From positions 186,001 through 250,000 of the forward strand of contig NZ_NOYI01000008.1 in assembly GCF_002258785.1 (NCBI RefSeq): a stretch of 64,000 nt of DNA. Direction: 5' to 3'. Under the pieces are notes generated by a model. The model saw only the letters and a program-made list of their open reading frames with translations. It was not told the DNA's origin and did not search any database. The DNA comes from Rhodococcus sp. 06-235-1A (lineage in GTDB: Bacteria; Actinomycetota; Actinomycetes; Mycobacteriales; Mycobacteriaceae). The position numbers and the translations under genes were made by a program. Positions 1-9,383 of this stretch are shown here, piece after piece (the first letter of the stretch is position 1; every line of letters begins with the position of its first letter).

Positions 1-3000
1 CTCTCGTTCTGGTGGCGTTGGCGCTGTCCACCTCGTTGGCGTGGACGGGCAAGCTCGCGCCTCGCGGAGCGTACGAGGCCGTTCCGCAGTACTGGCACGA
101 CGCCGCGGACTGGCTCACCGACAACGCGTCCGGGTCGAGTCCCGACGGTTCCGACGCGCAGCGTGCCCTGATCGTGCCCGGCGCCCCCTTCGCGCTGCAG
201 ACCTGGGGCCTGACCCGCGACGAACCGCTGCAGGCTCTTGCCACCACCCCCTGGGCCGTCCGTGACGCCGTGCCGCTCACGCCGCCGGGTGCCATCCGGG
301 CACTGGACTCCGTGCAGCGACTCTTCGCCGACGGTCGACCGTCGACCGGGTTGGCCGACACCCTTCTGGGCCAGGGCATCAGCTACGTCGTCGTGCGCAA
401 CGACCTCGATCCCGAGGATTCTCGGTCCACCCGTCCGGCATCGGTCCACCAGGTGCTCGACGGTTCGCCGGGGTTGACCCGGGTGGCCGAATTCGGCGAG
501 GACGTGGCTCCGGGTCAGGTCGACGGCGTCGTGCTCGACGGCGATCTGCGGCCGCCGTATCCCGCTGTCGAGATCTATTCGGTGAACGGTTCGTCCGATA
601 CTCCCGCGTCCGGCCCCTACACGGTCGATCTGAATCGGGTCCCCGTCGTACAGGGTGGCCCCGAGTCGATTCTGCGCTCGAACGAGCTGCGGAACACCGG
701 GATTCGCACTCCAGTGCCGGCCGGACCGACACTGCTGGCCTCGGACGCGGCCGCCGCCGGGATACCGGTGGACTCGGTGACGGTGACGGACACCCCGATG
801 AACCGCGAAACCGACTTCGGTCAGGTCGACAATCACAGTTCTGCCCTTCGCGCGGCGGACGAACCGAGACACTCCCTCAACGAGGTTCCCGATTACCCGG
901 TGTACGGGGCCGAGACCGTGGACGCCGAGTGGGAGGGTGCCACTCTGACGGCGTCGAGTTCGGCCTCGGACTCGACGCAGATCGGCGGCAGCGCCCCCGG
1001 CAGTGGTGTCGCGGCCGCGGTGGACGGCGATCTGGCGACCAGCTGGATCAGCAACGGCATCGAACGTGCTGTGGGGCAATGGCTTCAACTCGACTTCGAT
1101 ACTCCGGTACGCGGCGGACTGCTGCATCTGCGCACCAGTCCAGGGACGATCGGCGATCCGGTCAAATGGCTCGAGATCACCACGCCGAACGGCTCGACGG
1201 CGGCACGGGTCGACGAACCGGGTGAACCGATGACCGTGTCCCTCCCGGGTGGAGAGACGCCGTGGCTGCGTATCACCGCGAAGTCGACGGTGGACAACAC
1301 GAGCGGAAGCCAGTTCGGCATCAGCGAAGTCTCGGTGGACGACTATTCGGATCGGGACAACCCGAAGCCGGTGCCGATCGTGCACCGTGCTGTGTTGCCC
1401 GCGACTCCCACCGGGGCGAGCGTCGACGCCTGGGAGCTCGGCCAGGAGTTCCCCGGGCGCTCCGGGTGCCTGGACACCGAGGATCGAATCCGCTGCAGCA
1501 GTGGACTGTCCAAGTCGCCCGAGGAACTGGGCCGTTTCTCGCGGACGATCCGAGTGCCGATGGGCACTGCCGTCATCCCCGACCTGACGGTACGTACGCG
1601 TCAATCTCCCGAACTCGAGGCACTACTCGCACAACCGGGCCGTCCGCTGGCCAGCGGGGCGTCGGACGTCGCAGACCTGCACGGTTCCGCCTTCGCTGCC
1701 ACCGATGGCGATCCGCGTACATCCTGGACCGCGCCGGAGAAGTCGATCACCGATCGAGCCGGTACCGACCCCACTCTGACCATCCAATTGCCCGCCCCCA
1801 CACTGGTGGACGGGCTCGAGCTCAGCCCCAGCCTGGGCGCACTTCCGGCCCATCCGACTCGGGTCGCGGTGAACCTGGGCAACGGGCCCATGGTGCGCGA
1901 TGTCGACATCGACGGCTCGACGACACTCGATCTGGCACCGTACGTGACCGACAGGATCGTGCTGTCGATCGTGGACTGGGACGGTGTGTTGGACCGAAAT
2001 TCGTTGGGCTTCATCCAGTCTCAGCCACCCGGATTGGCCGAGGTCACGCCGATGTCGGGTGGTGAACCGATCGGTGCGCCGTACGACGGTGATCGCGAGA
2101 TCACGGTGGACTGCTTCAACGGTCCCATCGTCTCCATTGCCGGCCAGACCGTACGCACGTCGGTGACGGCCACTGCGGACCAATTCCGTTCCGGCGAGCC
2201 GTTGACAGCGTCGGTGTGCGACGCCGACACTCCGATCGACGAGAACTTCGTCAGCCCCGTATCGCTGCCCGAGGGACGCCAGGACATCGTGGTGGAGCCA
2301 GGAGCGTCCTTCTTCGTCAACGGTATTCGGTTGCGCGCCATGCCGATTCCAGCGCAGTGGCCGACTAGCTCGGCACCGCAGGCGGCGAGGACCACGGCCT
2401 GGAGCCCCGATCACCGCGAGGTGACGCTCCCCTCCGCTACCGAGGATCGATTGCTCGTGATCCCGGAGAGCACCAACAGCGGCTGGCGCGCAACAACTCC
2501 CGGGGGCGTCGAACTGTCCCCGGTGGTTGTCGACGGGTGGCAGCAGGCCTGGATCGTTCCGGCCGGGTCGTCGGGCACGATCTCGTTAAATTTCGCCACC
2601 GACCGCTGGTACCGACTCGGCATCTTCGGCGGGCTGCTGCTGTTGCTTCCGCTGCTGTTCGCCGCGGTCAGGCGGTCCGGCACCGTACCGAGCCTGGGTC
2701 CGGCGCCGCGTCCGTGGCACAGCCTCACAGCCGCTGTCGTCGCTCTGGTCGGCGCGGCTGTGGTGTTGGCCGGGATTGCCGGCGCGGTCACTGTGGCCGT
2801 GGTCGGCATCGGCGCGACGGTCCTGGACCGCCGTTTCGGTCGCGAACTCTCGTCGCGCGTGTTGGTCTGCGTGGCAGGTGGATTCGCGCTGCTCGGCTCG
2901 GCACTGCTCTCACTCGGCCCATGGCGATCGCCCGATGGGTACGTGGGCGGATCCCACGGAGTTCAGCTGGCCGCATTGATCGGGATCGTCGCACTGGCGC

Positions 3001-3023
3001 TCAGTGCGATGCGGAGACCGTGA
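1..3023 (+). CDS. aftD: Alpha-(1->3)-arabinofuranosyltransferase AftD, C-terminal part
   Basis: The frame is open to the window edge (codons before position 12 are sense), so only about 1,006 C-terminal residues are present; the mycobacterial protein is about 1,400. AftD is a polytopic arabinosyltransferase that uses decaprenyl-phospho-arabinose to build arabinan of arabinogalactan and lipoarabinomannan. The visible part is mostly extracytoplasmic. It holds two discoidin/carbohydrate-binding-like repeats, marked by 'VDGDLATSW' near residue 337 and 'TDGDPRTSW' near residue 563 of the visible part. Hydrophobic helices follow from about residue 868 to the end. The N-terminal catalytic membrane domain lies outside the window. 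The 3' end overlaps the convergent acyltransferase by 23 bp. The call rests on domain layout and on the neighbouring envelope genes. Confidence 0.85.
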   Translation, partial: LVLVALALSTSLAWTGKLAPRGAYEAVPQYWHDAADWLTDNASGSSPDGSDAQRALIVPGAPFALQTWGLTRDEPLQALATTPWAVRDAVPLTPPGAIRALDSVQRLFADGRPSTGLADTLLGQGISYVVVRNDLDPEDSRSTRPASVHQVLDGSPGLTRVAEFGEDVAPGQVDGVVLDGDLRPPYPAVEIYSVNGSSDTPASGPYTVDLNRVPVVQGGPESILRSNELRNTGIRTPVPAGPTLLASDAAAAGIPVDSVTVTDTPMNRETDFGQVDNHSSALRAADEPRHSLNEVPDYPVYGAETVDAEWEGATLTASSSASDSTQIGGSAPGSGVAAAVDGDLATSWISNGIERAVGQWLQLDFDTPVRGGLLHLRTSPGTIGDPVKWLEITTPNGSTAARVDEPGEPMTVSLPGGETPWLRITAKSTVDNTSGSQFGISEVSVDDYSDRDNPKPVPIVHRAVLPATPTGASVDAWELGQEFPGRSGCLDTEDRIRCSSGLSKSPEELGRFSRTIRVPMGTAVIPDLTVRTRQSPELEALLAQPGRPLASGASDVADLHGSAFAATDGDPRTSWTAPEKSITDRAGTDPTLTIQLPAPTLVDGLELSPSLGALPAHPTRVAVNLGNGPMVRDVDIDGSTTLDLAPYVTDRIVLSIVDWDGVLDRNSLGFIQSQPPGLAEVTPMSGGEPIGAPYDGDREITVDCFNGPIVSIAGQTVRTSVTATADQFRSGEPLTASVCDADTPIDENFVSPVSLPEGRQDIVVEPGASFFVNGIRLRAMPIPAQWPTSSAPQAARTTAWSPDHREVTLPSATEDRLLVIPESTNSGWRATTPGGVELSPVVVDGWQQAWIVPAGSSGTISLNFATDRWYRLGIFGGLLLLLPLLFAAVRRSGTVPSLGPAPRPWHSLTAAVVALVGAAVVLAGIAGAVTVAVVGIGATVLDRRFGRELSSRVLVCVAGGFALLGSALLSLGPWRSPDGYVGGSHGVQLAALIGIVALALSAMRRP

Positions 3024-4152
3024 GCGGCTGCTTCTTCGTCGGAGCGAAGCGTCGTCGAGCAGGTTCCTCGATCAGCGCGTAACTGGCCGCGGCCACCGGA
3101 ATCGACAGCGCAAGAGTCACCGTCAAGACGAACCACATCCCGCCCGAGAACGGGACGATGCCGAACACTGGGAACACCACGGCCAGGACGGCCAAGTGCC
3201 AGACGAAGATTCCGTACGACCAACGACCGAGCGTGAGCATCACGGGATGCTCCAACACTCGGTGGCGGTGGCCGGTGTCCGCGAGCACCAGGGGCGAGAG
3301 CATCGCGAACGCAAGAACCGCACCGAGGACGATCTTGAGCTCGAACTGCCACGGCTCGGGCCGAACCAATCCCTGCGGGCCCGCCAGCGGAGTCGCCGAC
3401 AGCACGAAAGCCGTGACGGCGATCGACGGCATCATCCATCGTCGGCGAGCCCACCGATGCACCCAGGTCTGTGGACCCACGGACACTTCGGCCAACACCA
3501 TTCCGGCGGCGAACCACGGGAAGTACCCGGGCAGCCAGTTGTCGTGGTGAATGGCATCGGGAGTGCTCACCGGCACGAACGCCCAGGACAGCGTCACGGC
3601 AGATGCACCGAGCAGAACCGAGATTCGGTACCGGGCCGACGCCCCACGCAGTCGAACCATCAGCCAGGCGAGCACGGGCAGCAACAGGTAGAAGGCCACC
3701 TCCACCGACAACGACCACATCTGCGTCATGCCCTCGGTCAGCGTCAACGGTACGAACACCTGCGTGAGCGAGAGGTTGGCCAACCACACCCGGTAGTCCC
3801 CGCCCGCGTTCGGCAGGAACAGCAGCACCAGCACGACGACCACCCAGTAGGCGGGCAGGATGCGCACCGCACGCGACCAGAAGTAGCGCAGAGCCGGCTG
3901 GGCCTGCTCGAGACCCAGGGCCTGCGCGGCATGGGGACGCCACAGCAGAAATCCCGAGAGCGCGAAGAAGATCGCCACCGTGAGATCGAACCGGCCCCAG
4001 ATCCGCCCCATCAGCGGGGATTCGGCGGCACCGGTCTGAAAGGCGACATGGGTGACGACGATGCCGATCGCGGCCAGCGCACGCATTCCCTCGAGTGCAG
4101 GGACGAACGCACGCAGCGGTACGACGGATGCCGAATCGGCTCGATTACTCAT
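3001..4152 (-). CDS. tmaT: Acyltransferase-3 family membrane protein, TmaT-like
   Basis: A 383-residue polytopic O-acyltransferase. The N-terminal helix carries the family signature 'GMRALAAIGIVVTH' with the conserved Arg and His, followed by about nine further hydrophobic segments. It sits between aftD and the DUF3068 gene, the position of Rv0228 in M. tuberculosis. The corynebacterial relative TmaT acetylates trehalose monomycolate before MmpL-mediated export. By position and family I infer the same role here; substrate specificity cannot be read from sequence. Start is ATG at 4152, and the stop overlaps aftD by 23 bp on the opposite strand. The family also contains O-antigen and sugar acylases, so the symbol is tentative. 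Confidence 0.75.
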   Translation of the reverse strand: MSNRADSASVVPLRAFVPALEGMRALAAIGIVVTHVAFQTGAAESPLMGRIWGRFDLTVAIFFALSGFLLWRPHAAQALGLEQAQPALRYFWSRAVRILPAYWVVVVLVLLFLPNAGGDYRVWLANLSLTQVFVPLTLTEGMTQMWSLSVEVAFYLLLPVLAWLMVRLRGASARYRISVLLGASAVTLSWAFVPVSTPDAIHHDNWLPGYFPWFAAGMVLAEVSVGPQTWVHRWARRRWMMPSIAVTAFVLSATPLAGPQGLVRPEPWQFELKIVLGAVLAFAMLSPLVLADTGHRHRVLEHPVMLTLGRWSYGIFVWHLAVLAVVFPVFGIVPFSGGMWFVLTVTLALSIPVAAASYALIEEPARRRFAPTKKQPLTVSASH

Positions 4153-4320
4153 GGTGGTTCAAGTGTGCCGTGTCGAAACAGCGCGGACGAGACCGGCACC
4201 ACTGTCGACTGTTACTGTCACCTGCGACGTGTCGTAAGAATTCGGGCATCGCATCGGGGGGCGAAAGCTCATCCCGCCTGCGGTGTCTTCCAGTGAAGCG
4301 GTCGACTAAGGAGATTCAGT
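4153..4320. promoter_or_regulatory. Divergent intergenic region between acyltransferase and pgfA
   Basis: This 168-bp spacer must carry promoters for both divergent genes. On the + strand TACTGT (4213-4218) is a possible -10 box, giving a leader of roughly 95 nt before pgfA. A clear AAGGAG ribosome site lies 8 nt before the pgfA ATG at 4321. No convincing -10 or ribosome site is seen for the acyltransferase. Confidence 0.4.
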
Positions 4321-5442
4321 ATGGCGGAGCGCTCAGGGCCGAGCCGGATACTCGCCCTCGTACTCATCGGCTTGGGTGCATTTCTGGTGGTCGCCGCCAT
4401 CCTCATCCCCACCTATACGGTCTCGGCACTCGAGAAGACGCCGCTCGATCTCGAGGTCACCACCGTCTCCAGCGGCGAAGGCAGTGTGCTGAACGCGAGC
4501 TCTCTCGCTGCCGGTCGCGCCGTCGTCGACCAGAACGTTCCGCTCGTCTCGCAGCGATTCGTCACCGTCGAGGATCCGTCCGACGCGGACATCATGACAC
4601 TTCAGGCCGGTCAGACCCTGCGTCGCAGCGACAAGCAGGCCGACACCGGACTGCTCACGGCGAGCGTCGACCGCGTGACCATCGACCGCAAGACCTCGAT
4701 GCCCGTCGAGAGCCCGATCGGCACCATCCAGGTGGCCGGCGACAAGCCCGCCGAGGAAGTTGCGCACACCGGTCTGCAGTACAAGTTCCCGTTCAATTCC
4801 GAGCAGAAGAGCTACCCCTTCTTCGACGTCAACGCCCGTGCGTCAAAGGACATCGATTTCGTCGAGGCCACCGAGATCAACGGCACGCCGGTGTACCAGT
4901 ACCAGCAGACCGTCGGACCGGTGGATCTGTCGACCGTGGTCAATCTGCCGACCAACAAGGTCACGTTGCCCGCCGATACCTGGGGCGTCGAAGGTGGAGC
5001 CGCGCCGGTGACGATGACCCGCTGGTACGAGAACACTCGCACCGTGTGGGTCGAGCCCGAGACCGGTGTCGTGGTCAAGGGTGAAGAGCAGATTCACCAG
5101 TACTACGGACGCGAAGCAGGCAAGCCCGAGGTCGACGTGCTGAAGGCCCCGATCACGTTCGACGAGAACACCGTCGAGTACCAGATTCAGCAGGCCAAGG
5201 ACGGTCAGGACAAGCTGTCTCTCTTCGGCCGAACCGTCCCGATCGTCGCCGGAATTCTCGGTGTCATCTCGCTGATCGCCGGAGTCTTCCTGCTTCTGCG
5301 CGGCGGAAACGGCGGACACAGTCAGCCGGCACGTGTCGACAACGCTCCGCGACCGACCCCCGGCGGCGGAACCGCACCGAACCGCGACTGGACGACGGAT
5401 CGCACCGAGGAAATCCCGAGGACGAACCTGTCCAAGGAGTAA
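4321..5442 (+). CDS. pgfA: DUF3068 envelope protein, PgfA/LmcA-like
   Basis: A 373-residue DUF3068 protein. It has an N-terminal membrane helix (residues 9-29), a large extracytoplasmic domain of about 270 residues, a second helix near residues 308-328 and a short charged cytoplasmic tail. In M. smegmatis the family member PgfA (Rv0227c orthologue) binds MmpL3 and is needed for trehalose monomycolate trafficking and polar growth; the corynebacterial relative affects lipomannan maturation. Its place beside the TmaT-like acyltransferase, with mmpL3 in the same window, fits that role. Start ATG is supported by AAGGAG upstream. A strong hairpin terminator follows. Confidence 0.8.
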   Translation: MAERSGPSRILALVLIGLGAFLVVAAILIPTYTVSALEKTPLDLEVTTVSSGEGSVLNASSLAAGRAVVDQNVPLVSQRFVTVEDPSDADIMTLQAGQTLRRSDKQADTGLLTASVDRVTIDRKTSMPVESPIGTIQVAGDKPAEEVAHTGLQYKFPFNSEQKSYPFFDVNARASKDIDFVEATEINGTPVYQYQQTVGPVDLSTVVNLPTNKVTLPADTWGVEGGAAPVTMTRWYENTRTVWVEPETGVVVKGEEQIHQYYGREAGKPEVDVLKAPITFDENTVEYQIQQAKDGQDKLSLFGRTVPIVAGILGVISLIAGVFLLLRGGNGGHSQPARVDNAPRPTPGGGTAPNRDWTTDRTEEIPRTNLSKE

Positions 5443-5465
5443 GTGCCCGGGGCAACCGAAACAAC

Positions 5466-5507
5466 CCGATGGCGTGGTCATGTGAGAACACATGACCACG
5501 CCGTCGG
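5466..5507. terminator. Bidirectional rho-independent-type terminator
   Basis: A 19-bp stem (arms 5466-5484 and 5489-5507, one G-T pair, no mismatch) closes an AGAA tetraloop; the inner arm reads GGCGTGGTCATGTG. On the + strand it is followed by TGTTTTCTC. It lies between the convergent pgfA and nitrilase genes and can serve both. Confidence 0.9.
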
Positions 5508-5514
5508 TGTTTTC

Positions 5515-7233
5515 TCACGCGGTCGACAGAATCCCGTAGTGGTGGGGTTGACGCATCAGGACGAGGTCTTTGCGTCGCACGACATTGGTCGGATAGGGCC
5601 CGCCGAGATTGGTGGTGTCGACGACACTCGTCGCGTGGCCGGGTTCGGGCCCGTCGACGATGGCCTCGGTTCGGGGGAAGGCAAACGTATCCGGTCCGAA
5701 CACTCCGCTGTGTCCGGCGATTCCGCGACCCGGGTCCACTGCGTTGGCGAACGCGAAATAGACGTTGTTCTCGCCGGCACGCACGCGCATGTGGTGCCAG
5801 TGGGTCTCGTCGGGTCCGGTGAGAACCTCGGCGGCAAGTGGAATCTCGGTTCCCGGGTGTGATCCCACGAAGGTTCCTGCCAGCGCGGACGGGCAGACGA
5901 CGAGATCGCAACCACGCAAAGCGAGCACTCGGCCCGATTCCGGCAGCAGCGCATCGTGACCGACGAGCAGCCCGACTCGTCCCAGAGGCAGGTCGACGAC
6001 TGTCCAGGTGTCACCGGCGTCGAAGAGTGGGGCGTGCTCCGCGGACAGGTGGATCTGGCGGTAGGACGTGCACTTTCCGTCCTGCTCGATCAGGACGGCC
6101 GAGTTGTACACCCGGTCCGTGTCGAGGGCACGCTCGGCGATGCCGACGACGATGGACACGCCGTGCCGGACCGCGAGGTCGGCGATCCGCGTGAGCGAGG
6201 GTCCGTCGAGTGCCTCGGCGACGTCGCTGGGTAGTCGATCCGCGGAGACCGGACCGGTGATCGACAGTTCGGGAAAGACGACGAGTTCGGTTGTACCGGC
6301 CACTTGTTGGACCCAGGCCTCGATCTCTGCAAGGTTGCTCTCGATCGAGGTACTCGGCGTGCATTGCACCACGCTCACCGCAGACGTGCGACCCGCGGGC
6401 AGCGGCGAGTGGCCGTACAGGGTGAAGAAGTCGAGAGGGTTCCAGGCGTACGTGTTCGTCTGCAGCTCGCGGTACAGGTCCGGTCGACGCGTCGGACCCA
6501 CCTCGCGGGTGCGTCGAGTGTCGATCTCGCCTGCGACGATGCCGTTGCCGACGTCGATCCGGCCGGTGACGGTGCCGTCGGGCTCGATGATGCATGTGCC
6601 ACCGCTGAATTGGACCGTCCGTTCGAGTCCCCACCGATTGCTCTCGATGACGTAGCAGTTGTTCTCGAAGGCTCGGCTGATCCAGTACGGTGCCGGAGTT
6701 CGTTCGGCGAGCCAATTGCTGATGTGGCAGATCACGTCGGCACCCTGCAGCGCGACCACCCGAGCGGTCTCGACGAAGTGCAGATCCATGCAGATCAGCA
6801 TCGCGATGCGGCCGAGACGGGTCTCGAACACCTGATGGCCCAAGTTTCCCGGAGCCGCCCATTTGGGTTCGGCGATGTACGGGTGCGTCTTGCGATGGGT
6901 TCCGACGATTCCCTCGGGTCCGACGAGAACTGCGCTGTTGTAGAACAATCCGGTCTTCGGATCGACCTCGGGCATACCCAGGACGATGTAGCAGTCGCGC
7001 CTGGCGGCGATCTCGACGAACGTATCGGTGGTGGGACCCGGAATCTCTTCGACGACGGTGGCCGCTTCCTCGGGATCGTGGAAACAGTAACCGGTGGTGG
7101 CCATTTCGGGCGTAGTGATCAACTCGGCCCCGTCGGAGGCGGCCTTGTCGACCAGGTCCGCCAAGGCTGCGATGTTCGCGTCCTTGGCGAACAACGTGGG
7201 CTCGAATTGGATGGCCGCTGCGCTGAATGTCAT
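5515..7233 (-). CDS. Tandem-domain nitrilase superfamily amidohydrolase with degenerate second domain
   Basis: A 572-residue protein made of two nitrilase (C-N hydrolase) domains. Domain 1 (about 1-280) has the full catalytic set: Glu43 in 'TTPEMATTGY', Lys115 in 'GTHRKTHPY' and Cys148 in 'LICMDLHF'. Domain 2 (about 285-572) keeps Glu322 in 'VVFPELSITGP', but the Lys position is Gln393 ('SYRQIHL') and the Cys position is Gly425 ('LLVGHDALLPE'). It should hydrolyse an amide or nitrile with domain 1 only. The start is ATG 7233 (AAAGGA about 9 nt upstream), overlapping the permease stop as ATGA; the longer open frame to 7443 is permease antisense shadow. Substrate is unknown; the partner permease suggests a small nitrogen heterocycle or amide. 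Confidence 0.85.
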   Translation of the reverse strand: MTFSAAAIQFEPTLFAKDANIAALADLVDKAASDGAELITTPEMATTGYCFHDPEEAATVVEEIPGPTTDTFVEIAARRDCYIVLGMPEVDPKTGLFYNSAVLVGPEGIVGTHRKTHPYIAEPKWAAPGNLGHQVFETRLGRIAMLICMDLHFVETARVVALQGADVICHISNWLAERTPAPYWISRAFENNCYVIESNRWGLERTVQFSGGTCIIEPDGTVTGRIDVGNGIVAGEIDTRRTREVGPTRRPDLYRELQTNTYAWNPLDFFTLYGHSPLPAGRTSAVSVVQCTPSTSIESNLAEIEAWVQQVAGTTELVVFPELSITGPVSADRLPSDVAEALDGPSLTRIADLAVRHGVSIVVGIAERALDTDRVYNSAVLIEQDGKCTSYRQIHLSAEHAPLFDAGDTWTVVDLPLGRVGLLVGHDALLPESGRVLALRGCDLVVCPSALAGTFVGSHPGTEIPLAAEVLTGPDETHWHHMRVRAGENNVYFAFANAVDPGRGIAGHSGVFGPDTFAFPRTEAIVDGPEPGHATSVVDTTNLGGPYPTNVVRRKDLVLMRQPHHYGILSTA

Positions 7234-8672
7234 GACGCTACAGTCCTTTCGGTTGCCGGAGCTTCGGTCGAGACCGGCGGTTCGTAGTACTTCCCTCGTG
7301 TTGCGATGGTGAGCGGGATGTAGATGATCGGTCCGAGGAGCATCGCGATGAACGAGGCGTAGTAGGACGGGTAGAGACCGAACACACCGAGGCCACCCAC
7401 GGCCACGCCTGCTGCCATGGCGAGAATTCCGCAGGGGTTCCAATCACGCACTCGCCCTTCGCGGAACTCGATGTTGTTCCGCGGCGCGAGACCGAGCATT
7501 CGCCTGCAGACGAAGTAGTCGGCGAGCAGAATGAAGATCCACGTGTTGGTCATGATCCCGGTGACAGCCAGGAACTTGTCGGTGTACTGCAGGATGTTGA
7601 CCGGGTAGCAGAGCACCCCGACGACGAGCAGTGCGACCATCCACCACTGGCGTCCGACCTTTCGGGGCGAGAGCACGTCCCAGGCATTGGACAGTGCGAG
7701 TGAGCCCGAGTAGAGGTTCATCACGTTGATGCGAACCTGGGTCACGACGGCGAAGATCACTCCGAGCAGCCCCATCACGACCGCGAAGTAGAGCCCCGGA
7801 TCCGTGGCCGAAAGCTCCGGTGTCGCAGTGCTTCCGGTGAAATGGCGCAACATGGTGAAGCCGAGGAAGACACCGAGAATCATCACGACGACGATCATCA
7901 GCAGCTCGGCGAGCATCAGGCCTGCGGTGCCGACGTAGCTGACGCTCTTCTTGACGAACCGTCCGTAGTCGGTGGCGATGAGCGCCTGGAACACGACCTG
8001 TCCGTTGGCGAGACTGAACGCTTGCCACATCGCGGTGGCGGTGAGCCCGCCGGTGGCCTCCCACTGACCTGGCCCCACCAGGACGTATCCACTGGCCAGC
8101 ATGTACATACCGATGGCGAACAGAATGAGGAAGATCGGCATACCGAACCGCTGCAGAATGTTCATCGAGTGCATCCCGCGCCAGGAGAAGAACAGCGCAA
8201 CCAGGGCTACCAGTGCGAATACGACTGTGGCCCAAGCAGAGTTGATGTCGATGCCGGCCAGTTCACTGAGACCGTGCGAGACGATGCTGCCCTCGAAGAT
8301 GAAGTAGAAGACGTAGTTCACGGCGTAGACGAGCGACGCCACGGCCGAGCCTTTGGTGCCGAACCCGAGCCCGCGAGTGAGCAGTGGGAGCGACAGGCCC
8401 TCCTGGCTGGCGATCCGCATGATCAGACTGCCGACGAGCGTCGCACCGATCACCATGTACGCGACGGGGATCAGGAACATCGGCCATCCCACCAGGAACC
8501 CGATCTGGCCGCCGAGGGCGAACCAGAACATCGCGGTGACGTTGCCGGTGAGAACCAGCAGGATTGCCGGCCGTCGCCAGCGTTGATCGTCGGGCACGCG
8601 AGAGGTTGCGTAGCTTTCGATCTGGTCGTCGAGGCTGGTCGCAGGCCCCTCGAAGTACTTCTTCATGTTCAT
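7230..8672 (-). CDS. NCS1-family nucleobase/allantoin-type permease
   Basis: About 480 residues with twelve predicted membrane segments and the layout of the nucleobase:cation symporter-1 family, which imports cytosine, hydantoins, allantoin, uracil or thiamine. The start is taken at ATG 8672; ATG 8666 is an equally good alternative, and a TTG at 8729 is unlikely because it overlaps the promoter. No strong ribosome site is visible. The stop overlaps the nitrilase ATG, so the two are translationally coupled. A promoter with an inverted repeat lies just upstream. I infer uptake of the substrate that the nitrilase-family enzyme hydrolyses. Confidence 0.8.
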   Translation of the reverse strand: MNMKKYFEGPATSLDDQIESYATSRVPDDQRWRRPAILLVLTGNVTAMFWFALGGQIGFLVGWPMFLIPVAYMVIGATLVGSLIMRIASQEGLSLPLLTRGLGFGTKGSAVASLVYAVNYVFYFIFEGSIVSHGLSELAGIDINSAWATVVFALVALVALFFSWRGMHSMNILQRFGMPIFLILFAIGMYMLASGYVLVGPGQWEATGGLTATAMWQAFSLANGQVVFQALIATDYGRFVKKSVSYVGTAGLMLAELLMIVVVMILGVFLGFTMLRHFTGSTATPELSATDPGLYFAVVMGLLGVIFAVVTQVRINVMNLYSGSLALSNAWDVLSPRKVGRQWWMVALLVVGVLCYPVNILQYTDKFLAVTGIMTNTWIFILLADYFVCRRMLGLAPRNNIEFREGRVRDWNPCGILAMAAGVAVGGLGVFGLYPSYYASFIAMLLGPIIYIPLTIATRGKYYEPPVSTEAPATERTVAS

Positions 8673-8725
8673 GAACGGGTGTCCACTTCGGTTCGCGGCG
8701 AGAGCGCTGGTTGCGCTGCATCGGA

Positions 8726-8753
8726 ACAATACTTTCCGTGGACACTATTGCAA
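8726..8753 (-). promoter_or_regulatory. Promoter of permease-nitrilase operon with operator in the spacer
   Basis: Read on the minus strand: -35 TTGCAA (8753-8748), a 16-bp spacer, and -10 TATTGT (8731-8726). An imperfect inverted repeat occupies the spacer: arms AATACTTTCC (8728-8737) and GGACACTATT (8740-8749), with 8 of 10 positions pairing. A repressor bound there would block polymerase. The MarR gene immediately upstream is the obvious candidate. Predicted by eye only. Confidence 0.5.
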
Positions 8754-8840
8754 CGTGAAACATGTTAAATGGAGATCACGAAAGTTCACGACCGGGCAGA
8801 GGGCAGCACAGAACCGGTCACAGCCGGAACGGGAACGCGC

Positions 8841-9278
8841 TCAGTGAGTGAGCGAGGACGCCTTCGCGGCGGCCTCGAGCGAGCGCAGCAAGGATTGCAG
8901 TTGCTCGCGTTCCGACTCGGACGCGAACACAGCCGCTGCAACTTCTTCCATGACCGGGGCGGCCTCGCCGTGCGTCGCCCGACCGCGCGCGGTCAGTCGA
9001 ATGAGTACCTGACGACGATCGACCGTGCCGGTGCGACGGTGCACAAGATTGTTGGAGACCAGCCGATTGACCGCCTTGGTCAGCGTCGGAGGCGAGAGCA
9101 GGGCGAACTCTGCGGTTTCGGCCATCGTGTGTCCCTCTCCGTCGGACAGCAACGACAACACTCGCCACTCTTCGAGATCGAGTTCCCACGGGACGAGCGC
9201 ACCGCGCAACCGATCCGAGACGGCGCGTTCGACCACCGAGAGCAAACGAGCAGCCGAACCAGCCTCGTCGTGATTCAC
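8841..9278 (-). CDS. MarR-family transcriptional regulator
   Basis: A 145-residue winged-helix protein with the MarR layout. Helix-turn-helix spans about residues 50-75 ('MAETAEFALLSPPTLTKAV') and the wing about 76-95, with 'TVDRRQVLIRLTARG' matching the conserved D-x-R...L-T-x-x-G pattern. GTG start at 9278, preceded by GAGGGG. It is transcribed towards the permease-nitrilase operon and divergently from the AmiC-like protein gene, so it probably senses an amide or nucleobase-type effector and controls this module. The inverted repeat at 8728-8749 is the likely operator. Confidence 0.85.
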   Translation of the reverse strand: MNHDEAGSAARLLSVVERAVSDRLRGALVPWELDLEEWRVLSLLSDGEGHTMAETAEFALLSPPTLTKAVNRLVSNNLVHRRTGTVDRRQVLIRLTARGRATHGEAAPVMEEVAAAVFASESEREQLQSLLRSLEAAAKASSLTH

Positions 9279-9383
9279 GCGATCATGCCCCTCTGCTCTT
9301 ACCTTGCCGCGGCGCTACAGTCTCCCTCAGCGATTCTAGAGCGAAGCGGGCAGCGAATCGACACGGATCGGACGGACAGCACG

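Noticed and set aside
7234..7443. 70-codon N-terminal extension of the nitrilase gene
   Set aside because: It lies wholly inside the permease gene, is Arg-rich, and ATG 7233 has a ribosome site and an ATGA overlap.
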